From Stenopsyche tienmushanensis (lineage: Eukaryota; Arthropoda; Insecta; Trichoptera; Stenopsychidae), in contig WACJ01000254.1 of NCBI GenBank assembly GCA_008973525.1, forward strand, positions 434,001 to 498,000: a stretch of 64,000 bases of DNA, read 5' to 3'. Positions within the stretch are counted from its first letter, which is position 1, and every line of letters begins with the position of its first letter. Positions 37,373 to 51,658 of this stretch are shown in pieces. Both the position numbers and the translations under genes were made by a program. The notes below the pieces were generated by a model, which worked only from the letters and a program-made list of their open reading frames with translations, ran no database searches and was not told the DNA's origin.

Positions 37373-40300
37373 TTGAGATCTTTTTCATCAGATAGTCGAT
37401 GATGATGACATCATCCAAATAATTTACTATTTGTGTAATACAAGTGAAATCACAGTACGTGCCTTCATAAATACCAAATAATTTATGTTATCAATCATGT
37501 TCGCTGAACTATTAATGCCAATCGATATTTGCTCAAGATTTAGTACGGAAATTATGGCAAAACTTATTTGTTTACATCCAACACACTGATGTCATGCCCA
37601 CCAGTTAAAAATAAATGCTGAGATAACTACGCGTTTGACACTTTTCGAAAAAAAAGCAGGTGGTCGAATACAAAATTCGTCGACAATTATGCAAATAGGC
37701 AACGCGGCGTTGTTCCTCGTGCAATCCGAGACCTTGCAATCTGTCAAATGGCTCCGTTTTCATGCGCGAAATAAAAGCGTGAAAAGCAAGCTGTTAAATA
37801 TTCAAAAGTAGAAATACGACAAAGTGAAAGTCTGCAATTTGAGTGGAAAACCGAGAGTTTGTTCAATGCGAAAAGACTTGGATGTAGGAAGTGTGGTGTA
37901 ATTAATTCATAGAGCTATGGTAATGTCTACCTCATTTGGCTCGATGGACTAGTTTCATGTGAAAGAAGGCGTAATGTGCAAAGCGTACTTCGAACGCAAA
38001 CACCTGGTTCATCAGGCAGCGATTACTTGGGCAATTTATTGATTTTTCCAGAAGAAAACATTAAAAACGTGATAGTTCGAAGAAGATATGACAAACGTAG
38101 CTTCTTCGTACTGTGTAGAATAGAAAGTAAACAACGATTTCCATTGATAAAAATATTATCAATTCGATTTAAACATATTGATAAAGTAAACTAGGTGATA
38201 AAATAGTGTTAAATATTATACTTCAACGGTTATATGATCAATCCTGAATGTTCCATTGTATTGTGTTGTAGGAGTAGATTTGGCACAAAGCGATGATTAG
38301 AATGATTAGCAGACTTAAAGTAAAAAATGAAAATAACATTGCATTCCATGAAGATTTACCATCGAGACCTTTCAGCAATTGTATTAATTCCTTCTCATTA
38401 TTAGCCTAGGTCGGCGCAATTTGACAAGCACCATTATCATCTCATTCGTACATACATATTCTTGAAAACCGGAAATTCTCTTATATTGATAAGCATCTAA
38501 TGTTAATGACCTATACTATAAAACCTAAACAGATATGGGAGTTTAAAGATAAAACAATGAAAATGACCTATTTAATATAAAATTAGCAAACGTTTGCGTA
38601 AATCAATTCTATAGCAATGCAAATTCATTCAATGTTGGACAAACGATGAACGATTGCTCTACATTATTTTTCGATGAACAGAAACTAAAATATCCCAGGA
38701 TAATCTTTGAATTATATCAAAGTTCTTTGTTCCACTATAGTACTTAGTAGTTACAATTTAAACATAATATTTTTCATTCGCCAATATTATTAGACCGAGA
38801 ATATCTTGGATCGTATTTTGATCAATGTGTTTCCTTTATTTTGACCAGAACAATGGAATTATTTCTATGAAGATTTATGAAAAACTTATTACAAAAGAAA
38901 AATAATGCGTCTTTTCAAAGAAAAAATATTACTAGCTCTTCTTCAGTTTATAACTATGACATTGAGCTTAAGAAGAAATTAATTATCGTAGGCAGCGCGT
39001 AAGGATAAAAGGCTAAATCTAGACCTACTGCTCATCACAAACATTCGAAAAATTACATTGATTAACGTAAAATAGTTAAATAAATCAAACATGGAAGACA
39101 AGAAAGGGCAGCACGTCGTTCATTAATATGCTCAACGAATCAAAGAAGACATCAAGCCTTCCCACATGCGTCCAAATTACCATGGACCTACGAATTAAAT
39201 GTCCCTACTTAAAAATCAAAATCAGAATATTTTTTCGAATTACCTTGATAGAAAGCACCTTAATAATGCTTTAGTACGTTAAAATAACATTCTAAAAGAA
39301 AAACATACTTCAAAACATGTTCCAATTGGGCATATAGTAAATACGTCTCACAGTCTGGATGCTTCTCATATCTGCTAAGATATAAGGTTCTTATTCGTTT
39401 CTATTTTTTTTTATATTTATAATTAACAGTACAAATAAGTTAATCTAAATGGAGCTAAACTTATTTTAAATGCATTTTTTTTAATTGGCAGTCCTTTTTT
39501 TTTGAGACCGTTACCAAACACATGGTTTTGCTAGCCATAACGTCTTTGGATTTCAACACGATGTTTGAATTATTGCTAAATCGTGGGCCTACTAACTACA
39601 CAATGATATAATTTCAACTCTTTAATTGCTGATCAATAAAACCGCAAAATACTTTAATTCATAACCATTTACAGACATTATTTTAGGTGATCGTAGACCA
39701 TAAACAAGTTTTCCAATTTTATACAATCGAAAATGGCATACCATGGTTAGAGAGCGATTTTTGTATAATTTATAAGCAATAAATTCAAGTCTGAATAATG
39801 AATTCATCTATCTTGACATTGCACTACAAGATCTTGTCCGATCGTAACCTAGGAATAAATTACACATCCATTCTGGGTATAAATACCGACTCATTTTTCC
39901 GGAAATTTAATACATAAGGATGGGGAAACGGTTACGTATCTCGGGTGATTGATCGTAGATCACGATGCCAAAGGACGAATCAAATCGACCAAAATTGGTA
40001 AGGAAATGTGTGCAGATGTCCAATTGTGTCGGAAGAGAAGATTATGCGTGGGGAGGTGGATTTAACATTGACTCAATATCATTATAACACCTATGTAGGT
40101 GATACAGCCTTGCCCCGTCACCAAATAAGGACGTGCGCCAAATCTATCGCGCACATTTTTCAGATGTTTTTAGGACACGTGTAGTGTTGAATCATGCGAG
40201 TTCAACGTTTCATCTTTTCGTTTGCACTGAAAGATGATTGAATCTTTATCGAAACATGTGTCAATAAATTGGAAGAATTGGAGTCAATCATGTCAAACGT

Positions 40301-40380
40301 CGGCCAATCTCGACTGACGACAATTGTATCGATCAGTTGGGGCCGATACGTGATTCAACATTCTGGATTTCACTTTCTAT

Positions 40381-40398
40381 CGCCTCCTTCGGGAGGCG
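40381..40398. other. Perfect hairpin with TTCG loop
   Basis: CGCCTCC-TTCG-GGAGGCG forms a 7-bp GC-rich stem closing a cUUCGg tetraloop, an unusually stable fold if transcribed. It lies in a GC-richer patch (40340-40570) that also has GTATAAAGG at 40445-40453. No gene was recognised nearby. Confidence 0.5.
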
Positions 40399-42435
40399 TG
40401 GGCGTTCCCCAAGGTTGAACCCGACTGGAGTGCAGCCGATGCAGGTATAAAGGGCACTGTACAAATGACCTCATGCGGTTTAAACTTTAAAGAATACCAT
40501 CCGAGACTCTTTCATAACAGGGAAAAGCTACTTTACTGTCCGCGGACCATCTGCTTGATTAATCTTTAACGTTTTCCAAACTTATAACCGAATTCGGATG
40601 GCGCCGTCGACAATTTCGACATCATTTTTGCTGATCAACGTTTAATCACTGAATCACCATTTTATTAAAAAATGTTAATAAATCGTTCCAATTTATCAAC
40701 GACATTAATTGAATCGCTGAAAAAAATCTAATTCGATGTTTTCTCAATACACAGTGGGTTACATCCTAGATTTAAATACAAAATTCGACAGTATTAAAAA
40801 AAATTGGTGTAACGAAAATATTAAGTTGACACCTTTAATCGTTCGACTGTGTTTGAATACACGTGAGCAATGGCAGCCGAAAGTTCCAGTGCAAATCCGA
40901 ATCCTATTCTGAAAATTGTGCAAAACGCATTTGTTATTACACAGATTGTTACATTATAAAAAATTCTAACAATAAATGTTATCGAAGAAACCTTTGAATG
41001 TTGATTTAATTTCAACTGTGACAACGTCTTTAATCCGATTTATAGACGGCAATAAAATTATCTTACGAGCTATTCCTCGACATGAACACTAAGCGGATTA
41101 AAATAGAACAATAAAATTAAAAACCAACTTAACACACAAATAAAAAGATTAAGCTCACATCTGTAACGATATAGCGATATTGCATTCCATCGAGACAAAT
41201 GTTAAATATTAAAGAAAAGCATGCGTTTCGCGTCTTCCAAGACTTTCGAAACCATAAAACGCAGATTTAGCTGTGACGGGGAGGCATAGGATAAATAAAC
41301 AGAATTTAATCGTCGTTTTAACGATTCAACAGTTAAAGGGCGACGAACGCGTAAAATCCCAAAATTACATTTATGAACATGTGGCAAAATCAGATATGCG
41401 GACATTGTCACGCTTAAAACTCAGAATTGGCAGTTTATCTCAGGCGAAATGCGAAAACGACACTCAAATATCCACTCTGCGACAGCACAGCCGCAAAACG
41501 AAACTATCGTAAAGGAGTTCAAGAATATATTTTCTTGAGCGAAGGATCGAAATTTAAAACGAGCCACTCTTAAAAGACCACCATATGGCACTTCCCGATC
41601 GTTATCAGCGTCAAATTGAAAAATGCAAAAAGCAACAACCACGATTACAACACGACGAAGTCGATTTTCGAGTTTTAGTGTTGCGAAACACATTAAAAAT
41701 CGAAAAATCATAAAGCCATTATATCAATCGAAATTTCCCAATCGTCTGTCCACGCGACAAATACATCGCCAATATTGAATCGCAATAAAACTTCATATTT
41801 TCGTACATCCGATAAAATCAATAAATTTAAGCATTCATAATATTCGTTAATACTGCGATCGAGTGTGTCGATAAGTTTGAATTAACAATTTCGGATCATA
41901 TTATTTGCCAGACTCATAACATTCAAAGCAGGTGGCATGATCGTTTTTATTGAATAATAATTAGATACAGTAATCATTTTGGATCGTTTCTTGGAATTGT
42001 ACCATCAAAACGTCAGCTATGTAGCATGTGTTCAAGTGATAACGCGGTTATATTTCAACTAAAAATAAATCAATAGCATCGAGGCTAGACGTCAATATCA
42101 ACCGATTGATAATACAAAATAAAAACACTAAAGATATCAAACGGAGTTCGCAACTTGCATAAATTTGTCGCATAGACATTGAAAAGGCGTTTGACTACGC
42201 AAGGCATACTTAGATTATAATTGTTACGGGCATACAGCAAAATATTTATTAGAATCAATCAATTATATTTAATTAATCACATTCAAATAGAACAAAGATT
42301 TTAATGGCCTGGATATTAAATTATTTTCCATATACATATTTTCCCAGATATAGAGGATATAATTGTTATCTACATAAGATTATTTGAATAGGATTTTTAA
42401 GTGGGATCTATGAATGAGGATCGATGCATCTGATC

Positions 42436-43290
42436 TAGGGAATCCAATCCCGGGATTCCGGACAGTTTTAGGTGCTCATGATTCCCGGGATTAGTAAACG
42501 TAATCCCGAAAAATTTGGGATTGAAATTTTTATATAACAAAAATTATACACCTCACCAGCGCAATGAAGGCTACTAAATCGAGACATTCCCGCCGAAATC
42601 TGGACGCTTGGAAACAGTGGCGTAACTACTAATTGGCGAGCTTATGCGACGCCCAAGGGCAGTAACTGTCTAATCTATATATACATATATACAGTATGTA
42701 CATATATATTTTTCAAATTGTTATATTAACGTTTCTCTACCGGTGATGTATTTACTACACGTCGACTCTAATAATGGGTATATCGATATGAAATATAATA
42801 TATACGGGGTTCAGAATTTTTGTATTCCTCTTTAATATAATCACGAATCACATCAAAGTATTATAGTATATAAGTATTCATCTACAGCGACGGAAATAAA
42901 TAATTTGTCGAGAAATCGGGAATTTTGTGAGTTTTAGTCCGTATTTCAGCAGAAAGAAATCAGTCACATTGATGGTGTTATACGAAAATGAGGGCTCACG
43001 CGGTCATCAACTCGAAATAGCATTTAAATATCTAATGACGATACCTCCAATAAGTATGGAGGCTGGCTAACAAAATCAGATCCAGACTAAATGACGAAAC
43101 ACTCGATGTTTAATGTTACTTCGAACATATTTTCAAAATAATATTTATTTTTTAAGTGTTTTATTAATCTACTTTTATCTTTTCTTAATAAATACAATTC
43201 TTTCGCCTTCAAATTATTTTTTTATATTAAACAAATGGACTTATTTGTATTTAAACAATTCCCAATAATGCGCACGAACTTTTGGATTGA
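42436..43290 (+). mobile_element. hAT element copy 1, deleted derivative
   Basis: Starts TAGGGAATCCAATCCCGGGA, the terminal repeat defined by copy 2 (44604-45541), and is collinear with that copy through CGAAATCTGGACGCTTGGAA, CCGGTGATGTATTTACTACA and GGGGTTCAGAATTTTTGTAT. Near 43020-43120 it retains part of the transposase C-terminus (AFKYLMTIPP), but the ERAFS block is deleted. The right terminal repeat is degraded and no convincing 8-bp duplication is seen, so the right edge is approximate. Confidence 0.75.
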
Positions 43291-44603
43291 CCTGATATGT
43301 CTCAAAATTAAGTCGCATTGATAGATTATCATTGTGTATGTTATTGAGAATAATTCGTATGAAGTCATAAGTAAAGATTTATATCACACAGATTGTATAA
43401 AAATGGAAAAAAGCAATGTATAAAATCATATTTTCCCAGGAGCTAATTCCAAATGTACTACGCGAGAGCACTCGCACAATTTTATAAATATTTTGACAGA
43501 ATTATTTAAGCGTGAGAGGCGTCGATCGAAGGAAGTCATATTTATGAAAATGAAACACATGGTGAGAGGTGGACTTCATAATTCATGAACATACGTTTGG
43601 TAATTTATTCAAACGACTGAGCGACCTTGCCTTTCATGCTAGAAAAAAAATGTTTTCGAAAAAATGCGCCTATGAAGTTTTACAAAAATTTATTACTATC
43701 AAATTGGCTCCAATTATGCGAATCGATAATTCAAAACGGCGTATAATGAATTGCGCAAAATTATATCGAGCTGAGGCCGAATGCGGACCGCGGACCCATT
43801 GTTCGAACCATCTGGCGCAAGACATAAAACAATTTGCATACGGGCGCTAAATAGATTCGCAACGAGAACGACCTTCAGGTAGAAGCCTCCGAATTAGTAT
43901 TCACGTCAAATCGTCATAGAAAAAAATAAAGCAATGACTATTTCAACGTATCCACTCGGGGAGATTACAAGCATCAAAGAAAAGCGTGGATGAACTTATC
44001 GCATCTGAAATTGCAAAACATATTTCCACTTATAGATATAATATCTAAGGAAAACGTATCTTGATTAATATTACACATTTTCTAGAATGACGAAAATCAA
44101 CATCGTTTGATAGCCACCGGTTTGATGATCAGATGTGATATTTTTGATAGTTTAAATTTTTATAAAGAAAAATTCTAATATCATCAAGTCCATTTCATTT
44201 GTCTTGCATATCATGTATGATTCAAATACGGCAATTTGAAGGATTGTATTATCTTTAGATAATTATTTTTTAAATAACTCATTAATTATTGTTGCAAATT
44301 AGTCGCCTCAGTATTTCTTATCTACCAGGATAACAAGCAAAATCTGGATGGAGACGATCTATCCGTAATATCAATATGTCTGATCTGCAGCACAGGTTCA
44401 TACAATGAAAATTTACCTCACAATCTAGATTTATAACCATTTTTTCATAAAAGCACTCCAGGAACTAACTCACCAAATTGACGCCCAGTTAAAATATCAA
44501 TATGGGTATTTGGCATTTTGCAATTATGCATTCGACACCTGACAAATTTCATACAATCAACAAAACAGCACAAAGCCATTTATATTATCATCACCATCAT
44601 AGT
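43291..44603. other. Tract between two hAT copies, no recognised gene
   Basis: AT-rich spacer. The 93-codon frame at 43569-43850 (plus) is slightly GC-richer than its surroundings but has no domain I know and no supporting promoter or splice signals that I can defend. Confidence 0.4.
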
Positions 44604-45541
44604 TAGGGAATCCAATCTCCGGATCCCGGGATCCCACACAGTTTTAGGTACTTAAGAATCCCGGGATTATAAAACGTAATCCCGAAAATTTCGGGAATGA
44701 AATTTTTATCTAACAGAAATCGTACACCTCACCAACACGATGAATGCTACTAATTCCCGACGAAATCTGGACGCTTGGAAACAGTGGCGTAATTACTAAT
44801 CGGCGAGCTTAGGCGACGCCCAGGGGCAGTGACTGTCTAATCTATGTATACATATATAACTTACATGTATGTTTTTCAAATTGTTATAGTAATCTTTCCC
44901 TACCGGTGATGTATTTACTACACCTCGACGAATAATGGGAATATCGATATGAAATATAATAGATACGGGGTTCAGAATTTTTGTATTCCTCCGTAATATA
45001 ATTACAAATCACATCAAAGTATTATAGTATATAAGTATTCATCTGCAGCGACGAAATAAATAATTTGTCGGGAAATCGGGAATTTTGCGAATTTTAGTCC
45101 ATGTCTCAGCAGAAAGGAATTTTATCAGTCACATTGTTGGTGTTATACGAAAATGAGGGAACTAGCATTTAAATATCTGATGACGATACCTCCAACGAGT
45201 ATGGAGGCTGAGCGTGCATTTTCATCAGTAAGTTGCCTGACTTCCAAAATCAGATCCAGACTAAATGACGAAACAATAATGTTTAATGTTAATATGAATT
45301 TGTTAGTGTTTTATTATTTTTTTTTAAATTGTATTTTATCTTTTCTTAAATAAATAAAATTCTTTGACCTTCAAGTGATTTTTTATATTGAACAAATGGA
45401 CTTATTAGTAATTTTTGATCAAATTTATCAATGTAATTTCCTAAAGTATTGAAAATCCCAATCCCGGGATCCCGGGACTGGTCCCGGGATTGTCTAATGA
45501 AATCCCGGAATCGAAATTTTGGCTCGGGATTGGATTCCCTA
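44604..45541 (+). mobile_element. hAT element copy 2 with perfect target duplication
   Basis: A 938-bp unit bounded by perfect 14-bp inverted tips, TAGGGAATCCAATC and GATTGGATTCCCTA, followed inward by CCCGGGA-rich subterminal repeats. Both sides are flanked by ATCATAGT (44596-44603 and 45542-45549), an exact 8-bp target duplication as expected for hAT. The plus strand at 45153-45290 encodes LAFKYLMTIPPTSMEAERAF followed by SS and later KIRSRLNDE, the conserved C-terminal dimerisation region of hAT transposases. The catalytic core is missing, so this is an internally deleted, non-autonomous copy. It inserted into the edge of the fold-back repeat that continues at 45542. Confidence 0.92.
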
Positions 45542-46020
45542 ATCATAGTGCAACCATAAACAGTCCACTGCAGAACTATGGGCCTCTTCAATATCCATTC
45601 ATAGTTGGTGTAGAAGCGAATATGAACTTAAGTGTCACGTATAACTTCATCCTAGCTCGGCAACGCCCTAACAAAGAAAGGAAGGACTGGATTATTTGCA
45701 CTCCGGCAAGTCCTTTCCAGTAAAATCAAAAAAGTCATCTAGAGTAGTTTTTTACTATCTCCCGAGAAAAACTGCTCAGTCTTTACAAACCTCCCACACT
45801 CCCTATTCAGACGGTCGCAAAAGCGCCCGTCGATACGTTCGTTTAGGTCATCCGCTGGATGAGCGTTCTAAATGAAACACGGTGGTAATGGTACCTTCAA
45901 TATCGAGCGAATGAGGATATGAATGTATAATACAGACGAGATGGATGTAACCCCTTTCTGTGAATGGATATTGAAGAGGCCCACAGTTCTGCAGTGGTCT
46001 GTTTGTGACTACACTATGAT
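45542..46020. repeat. Fold-back repeat, host of the hAT insertion
   Basis: The left arm (ATCATAGTGCAACCATAAAC, then CAGTCCACTGCAGAA, GGGCCTCTTCAATATCCATT) is mirrored by the right arm ending at about 46020 (AATGGATATTGAAGAGGCCC, TTCTGCAGTGG, TGTTTGTGACTACACTATGA). Between the arms is about 350 bp. The right part (45735-46017) is homologous, reversed, to 23355-23635. A few bases of the left arm's outer end (about 44588-44603, TCATCACC then ATCATAGT) lie on the far side of the hAT copy, showing that the hAT element inserted later. The class of the repeat is unknown. Confidence 0.7.
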
Positions 46021-49000
46021 GATGACAAGTTAAATACGCCACAATTTATATTTTGAAAGCATTGCTATGAAAGCAAAAAAGACAGAAAACTTATTTAGGT
46101 TTTCATTATTAATATTTGAATTTGTATGAATATTCCAAATTTATTTCTCCTATGTCTATGTACCCTTCATATTCACGGTCATTGAAATTGGTCATTTATG
46201 TATATATTCGGTTAAAATAAAAACCATAATCAAAATTTGCTCTAGATCTTTTACAATTAAATTCCATGAATACTTGATAGATATATTATGGAGCAATATT
46301 GGGGTTTGAATTTGTCTACAATGACAGTTCACGCGTCAAATGAACGCAATTGTTATTCGAACGTTCATTGCATTGCATTGGCATTCATATCTTCGCAAAA
46401 TTGATTAAACCCTTTGACCGCCGGCTGCGATATTGAGGTCAGTTTCGAAGAAATGCCATCGTGCCGTCAAAGCGTTCGTCTAAGTCATAAATCACATTCC
46501 AGCAAATAATAGACCACAACGACGACCGAAAAAAACGTGATTCGGTATCTTATATTTAAACGGGTCGATCTCGCACTTGGCCAAAAATAAATCGGAAGCA
46601 TCTCTTTAAAAAAAAAAAAAAGACTATTGTGAGGGTTTGGGCTGGTCTTTCTTCGTCAAGGTCATCGTTGTCAACGTATGGGTCCATTTCTAAGACGCGG
46701 CTCACAGTTCTAAAAGCGGCGCTTCGTATAAAAATGCAGACAAACCGGTAATGCGGGAATTTTCGAATTGCTCACGGTCGAGCCGAACATCGCCCGGACA
46801 GTCAGACAAACACAACATCTGCCTCATTATATAATATCTATTAAATCATTTTTTACCATAAAAAAACGCATAGGATTTGGTAAATGGTTCTGACATTTTT
46901 TACAGTGTAAATAATGGCTGTGTACAACGCATATGGGACTGTGGGCGGATATCATGATTGTGTTTATAACGGGTGTATTTTTGTCGTCTCAGATATATTG
47001 GCAGTGGAAATAATGGCTATTGAGTATTTCAACACATGTAATAATGTCGTCGTATTTTCCTATTGAATAGCAACGGAAGACTTGATCTCTTCAACCCGAT
47101 GGACAACCTTTCGAAAATTATTATTCATAAGCATCCATAACGCACAACAAAGAACTCTGGAGAATGTGAATAAATTCATTGTACTGTTCAAATTAAAAAC
47201 AATCGATTGATTATTTATCGACGAGAAATAGTTTTGATCCTAAGCCAAATAATGCAATAAAGCAGCGCAATTAATGACAACAATAAACAACAATTGTATC
47301 AATGAATAGACAAAGCGTAGAAAGAAAACAGGGTGTAAGATATTCAATATCCATAAATCAATCAAATTAATTCAGAACAGCGAGTGGCAATAAAAAAGAA
47401 AAATCAATCCAGGTCGTAATTTAGACCGCAAATACCGAAAGTTGTTCTGTTACAGTGACCTCCATATTCAATCAAACCAAGATGATTCCAAAAAAATCAA
47501 AGTATGGAAAACTTTCATAATTGCACATTATAACAATACGTTCATGAAACAAATGTTCAGTAATAAACCAGTAAGAAGTTGGAGATAAATTTAATCACGT
47601 TAATGTTGCTTTACGTCTTTAATAAATAACAATTTGGTGCAAATCCAGACCTTCAACAATTGCATAAGAATCCAATATGAATTACTCATTGTTGCATTTG
47701 GCTTCAATAATCAACACAGTTCCGGTGATATTCTACAATTCCTTGATTTGATTATGTCATAATTACATTTAAAATAATTTAAATAATTTTGTTTGAATAC
47801 CACCGATTGTGGTTTCGACTATGAACCGTTGTTACATACAGATGTAACTTATCCGACAGTCCTAAAATGCCAAATCAAATTGAAATATTATATCGCCACG
47901 ATATCCACAATATCATTCAATCCTACGGGAATATTTGACAATTTTTAAATGCTGAATATGACAATGTGCATTTTAATTGGAATAACAACCAAATAATTCG
48001 GATAATCGAGGTTCGACTATTGTTTTCATCAACAAGCTTTAATTCCATGACGAATACGCTGTCTTGTATGCCCGTTGACATTTCATTGTGTCTTTAAATA
48101 GAGATGTAATTTCTATTTTGATTCTTGTTATCTTTGACATTCTTCGCGAATGAATGGATCGGTGAAGTAATTTTTGCAGCATAATTCGCTGAATAATTAA
48201 GCATCTAACTTATAGGCCTGCTGTGGGCCTATTCCTGGACACAAAGGTTATTGCGGCTTGCTCAGGTCTTTCTAGGGAGACAGGAAATACTAGTCGCAAA
48301 CGTTGGCCGTTTTAGCGATGACGGAATAAATAGAAACGTATGCGAGTCAACATAAACGCATAATTCATGAGCATGTAAAATCACTGGGGGTTAACGTTTC
48401 GAGGATGCGAGCGAGATAAAACGAGAATTCGCTCAAAATGAATGGCGCTTGTGGATTATTTGCTCCAGAAGAAAGCATCGCCGCTCTCGAGCAAACAGCA
48501 GAATGATCGTATGGAGGACGTATACATCGGAAAATTTGAACGATCGTCGCGATAATCTAAATAAGAATCTATGACGTCGATATCCTATATATAAAACGAA
48601 AACGCGCCTTACTCATCACGTTAACGTGAGAAAAAGTTGAATGAGAGTAGAGAACTATCGCGGAAATAGACGTCTGACTAAGCGTCTAGAACGGGCGATG
48701 CAATTCGCTGTCACCGAAATTATCGACGGATTATATTCGGAAATATGTGCAAAGTTGCGTAATGATGATGAGAAATGCACTTAAAGATCAAGCGAGTGCT
48801 GTGAACTTTGCTGGACACACAAATAGAAACAATGGCCGCGCGGTGCAGGTCAAGGTATGGCTTACGGCCGACTCTCGCGATGTCCTTGTCGCGGATGCAC
48901 TTCTTCTGCAGTTTAGAATGTAATAAAATCCCTATTTTAAGAGTTTAACATAAACATTTTTCATGTGCTTGCAAGCTGCATTTCAATGTTTACACGTTCA

Positions 49001-51658
49001 GAGTTAACGCCCGAGCGTCAATAAACTTTACCACGCATAAACTCGAGCGCTCTTGACCCTCGACATGCAAATATTGGTCTATCCACAAATAACTTTCAGT
49101 AGAATGAACTTTAATAATTACAGCAATGGCTACCGGACTATGTGTGAAAAAATACATAAACAAGTGATATACATCAACAAATATCCATACGCGATTACCG
49201 TCGGTCGTTTATGTATCCGCGAGAACGCTCGCTAAATAAAATTAAAAAATTCATTTATAATGTAAATATGAATTTATCCCAGATGCTGATGATGCTGAAT
49301 AAAATCCACCATAAAGAGCCACATAAAATTAATCAATCCAGTGATGTGTGAACATCGAACAAGACGCGGTTTCATATGCCTCCATCATCTGTAAAGGGAA
49401 GACGTGGAAATCCGACACCGAACACTTTCAATAATAACGGCGCGTTCCACGACCGCTCATATCACATGAGATTTGTTAAAATATGATTTAGACTCACAAA
49501 GCTGACACTGGAAGCCGACTTAAGCCAAAAGCGAAAAGAGAAAATTAAATTCAATAATGCCATGGATGAAACCATACGCTTTCGTAACGGTTGTACGTAT
49601 TCATCTACGAATTTCGGCGTGGGAAGACTTCATTATATTCTTTTACGGCCATTTCGATTGTTTCAGATAGACATCGTGCGACAGAATAGCTTAATTCGAT
49701 GTAATAAAATATTTAACTTGATCCAACATAATAGGGAATACGTACAAGTGTGTTGAAATGCTTCTCAATGATGAATGTCATATGATTTGCGAAATAATGC
49801 AAAGCTTTTCACTTCATCGATTTATCCCTAAAACGATTGATATACAACATAGTCCTAAATAGTCGAGATGAATAATACATTATTTCATGATTATCACTGT
49901 GATATGGCTTAAATATGATAAGTTTATCGTAGTATAATAGTCCCTCTTCACAGGGTTTACAATGAGTTTTGTCAAACTGCATTTCATAGAGGAAAGTGTT
50001 TTAAGAATTATCATCAAGAATAAAGCATCGAACTAATATAATTGATCCCCAATAGTTTTAAGAATAGAAAATAACAATAAATATTGTGTATAGTTTTAAT
50101 ATATTTAATAATTGTATTCTTTCCCCGTCGATACATCAACGATGCAGTTATTTGTATTATAATAAGTGTTTGTTCAATATTATTTATCGAAATATAAAAT
50201 TATTCAGTAAATAAATTGAGCAGCAAATATCAATAAATCATAGTGCAAAGGAATAAAATAGAACATAGTCGGTGCTAAGCCTTCAGCAGTGTTGAACGAC
50301 ATGGGTGCAATGGCAGCCGGAATTTAAAATTGATTTCACAATTGAAAAACTGAATGATATGCGACGAACAAGCTGCTGACATTCTGTCATAATACTTGTT
50401 TTATTTATATCAATATCAAAAAAATATAAGCATAGATAAGACTTTAGCATATCTAACCAGACAATGAAAAAAGGCGTGATTCTCACACCGTAGCAATGCT
50501 CTTTTCTATGTGTTCGCGGAAATTATTAGTTAAAAGAAGAAACTACGTTTGTGTAATATATAATAAAATAGGCGCGCTACTAATCTCAGTGGTTACTTTA
50601 TGCTATACGTATGCAACACAGACAAAGAGACTTCTAACGATTATATCTTTCTCTTTTCAATCAATTCATCTTTTTAAGATGTTCAAGCCAATTTTCACCC
50701 TATCTCGCCTATACAAGTTTCAGTTAAAAAACGCTGGGTACATTTAAAAATCAAAGTTAATTTGTCTTTGCCAATCGATTATAATGATTTATCATTATAG
50801 GATTATTACAAAATACACTATTGCATTATAAAAATAAGCAGAAATAAAACGAATACTTCCGGGGCGATGATTCAGACAAAAAATTGGCAACTGTGCTAGA
50901 ATTTTAAGAATGAAGTGCTCTTGTAGTCTTGCATACTATCCGTAGTTTTAGTAAAAAACGTTAGATAAATATTTACGGTTTGAAAGTGATGGATTGATTG
51001 TTTAACATCATCAGCACGCTCTTGATGATTCTGATTGATGCCATCCGAAGAATTCCAATGGGAGTAATATCCTCTACAACTCTCGAGAAAATTTAATCTC
51101 AACCGTCACCCAAGAATTCAACTGTTTAATTGCAACGCTGAATGGCGTTCGAGTTTGTGAGCAATTTTTGAAGTATGCAGTTCTTCTATTTACAGAAATA
51201 AGATAATTTGTTGAAAATAAAACGCATTGAAGGTCTTAAATTATGTGAAATTTTATGCACGCATCTAACGCGTTTTATGTCCCGCCGGCGATGAAAAAAA
51301 GCTTCTCGATCATAACGAGAACATTCGGTAGGGTAATTTTCGAGTCATTATATGTTATTTATATCTTGGAAAAAAGGATGCCGGAATCGAGGCAGGCAAA
51401 AAGAGTAGCTGGAGCCATCGGCGGCAGTTTCACACGTCGTATGTTTGCGTTGGGAGTGCATCGGTGCGTGCAGTGGTTGGTTATATGACAGTGTCAAAAG
51501 CCGACATCTTCGGCTGTCACGGGGAGCATTAGACAGTGGGTGCAGTGTACGGTGGCACGGTTAACTCAATGAAGTTTTATAATATTTTTTGCGTCTGTAC
51601 ATTCTCAGTAGGTCGTCTGCAAGCGTTGAACCCAGTCCGCCGAGCACTAGAGGCGTAA
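46021..51658. other. Upstream tract with no recognised gene
   Basis: About 5.6 kb. Locally GC-richer patches occur at 46420-46820 (with TATAAAA at 46727 but no good Initiator at the right distance, and a short CTTTGACCGCC/GCCGTCAAAG inverted pair at 46413-46472), at 48270-48920 and at 51240-51600. Open frames such as 49053-49235, 49562-49756 and 51255-51488 (plus) have no recognisable domain. None is supported enough to call a gene. Confidence 0.45.

Larger units (their letters stand above)
33381..42435. other. Upstream tract with no recognised gene
   Basis: About 9 kb. Open frames (for example 34248-34508 and 34557-34778 plus, 36475-36693 minus, 41273-41512 plus and 41421-41711 minus) are short, overlap on both strands and have no domain I recognise. 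The GC-richer island 34290-34640 contains a good plus-strand acceptor (TTCATTGCAG at 34298-34307) and may be a UTR exon or regulatory patch. Other visible features are a 16-bp palindrome AATTACGTACGTAATT (35989-36004), a hAT-like end (37051) and a stable hairpin at 40381. Confidence 0.5.

Noticed and set aside
46600..46820. TATAAAA in a GC-richer patch as a possible promoter
   Set aside because: No Initiator match at the right distance and no ORF of note downstream.
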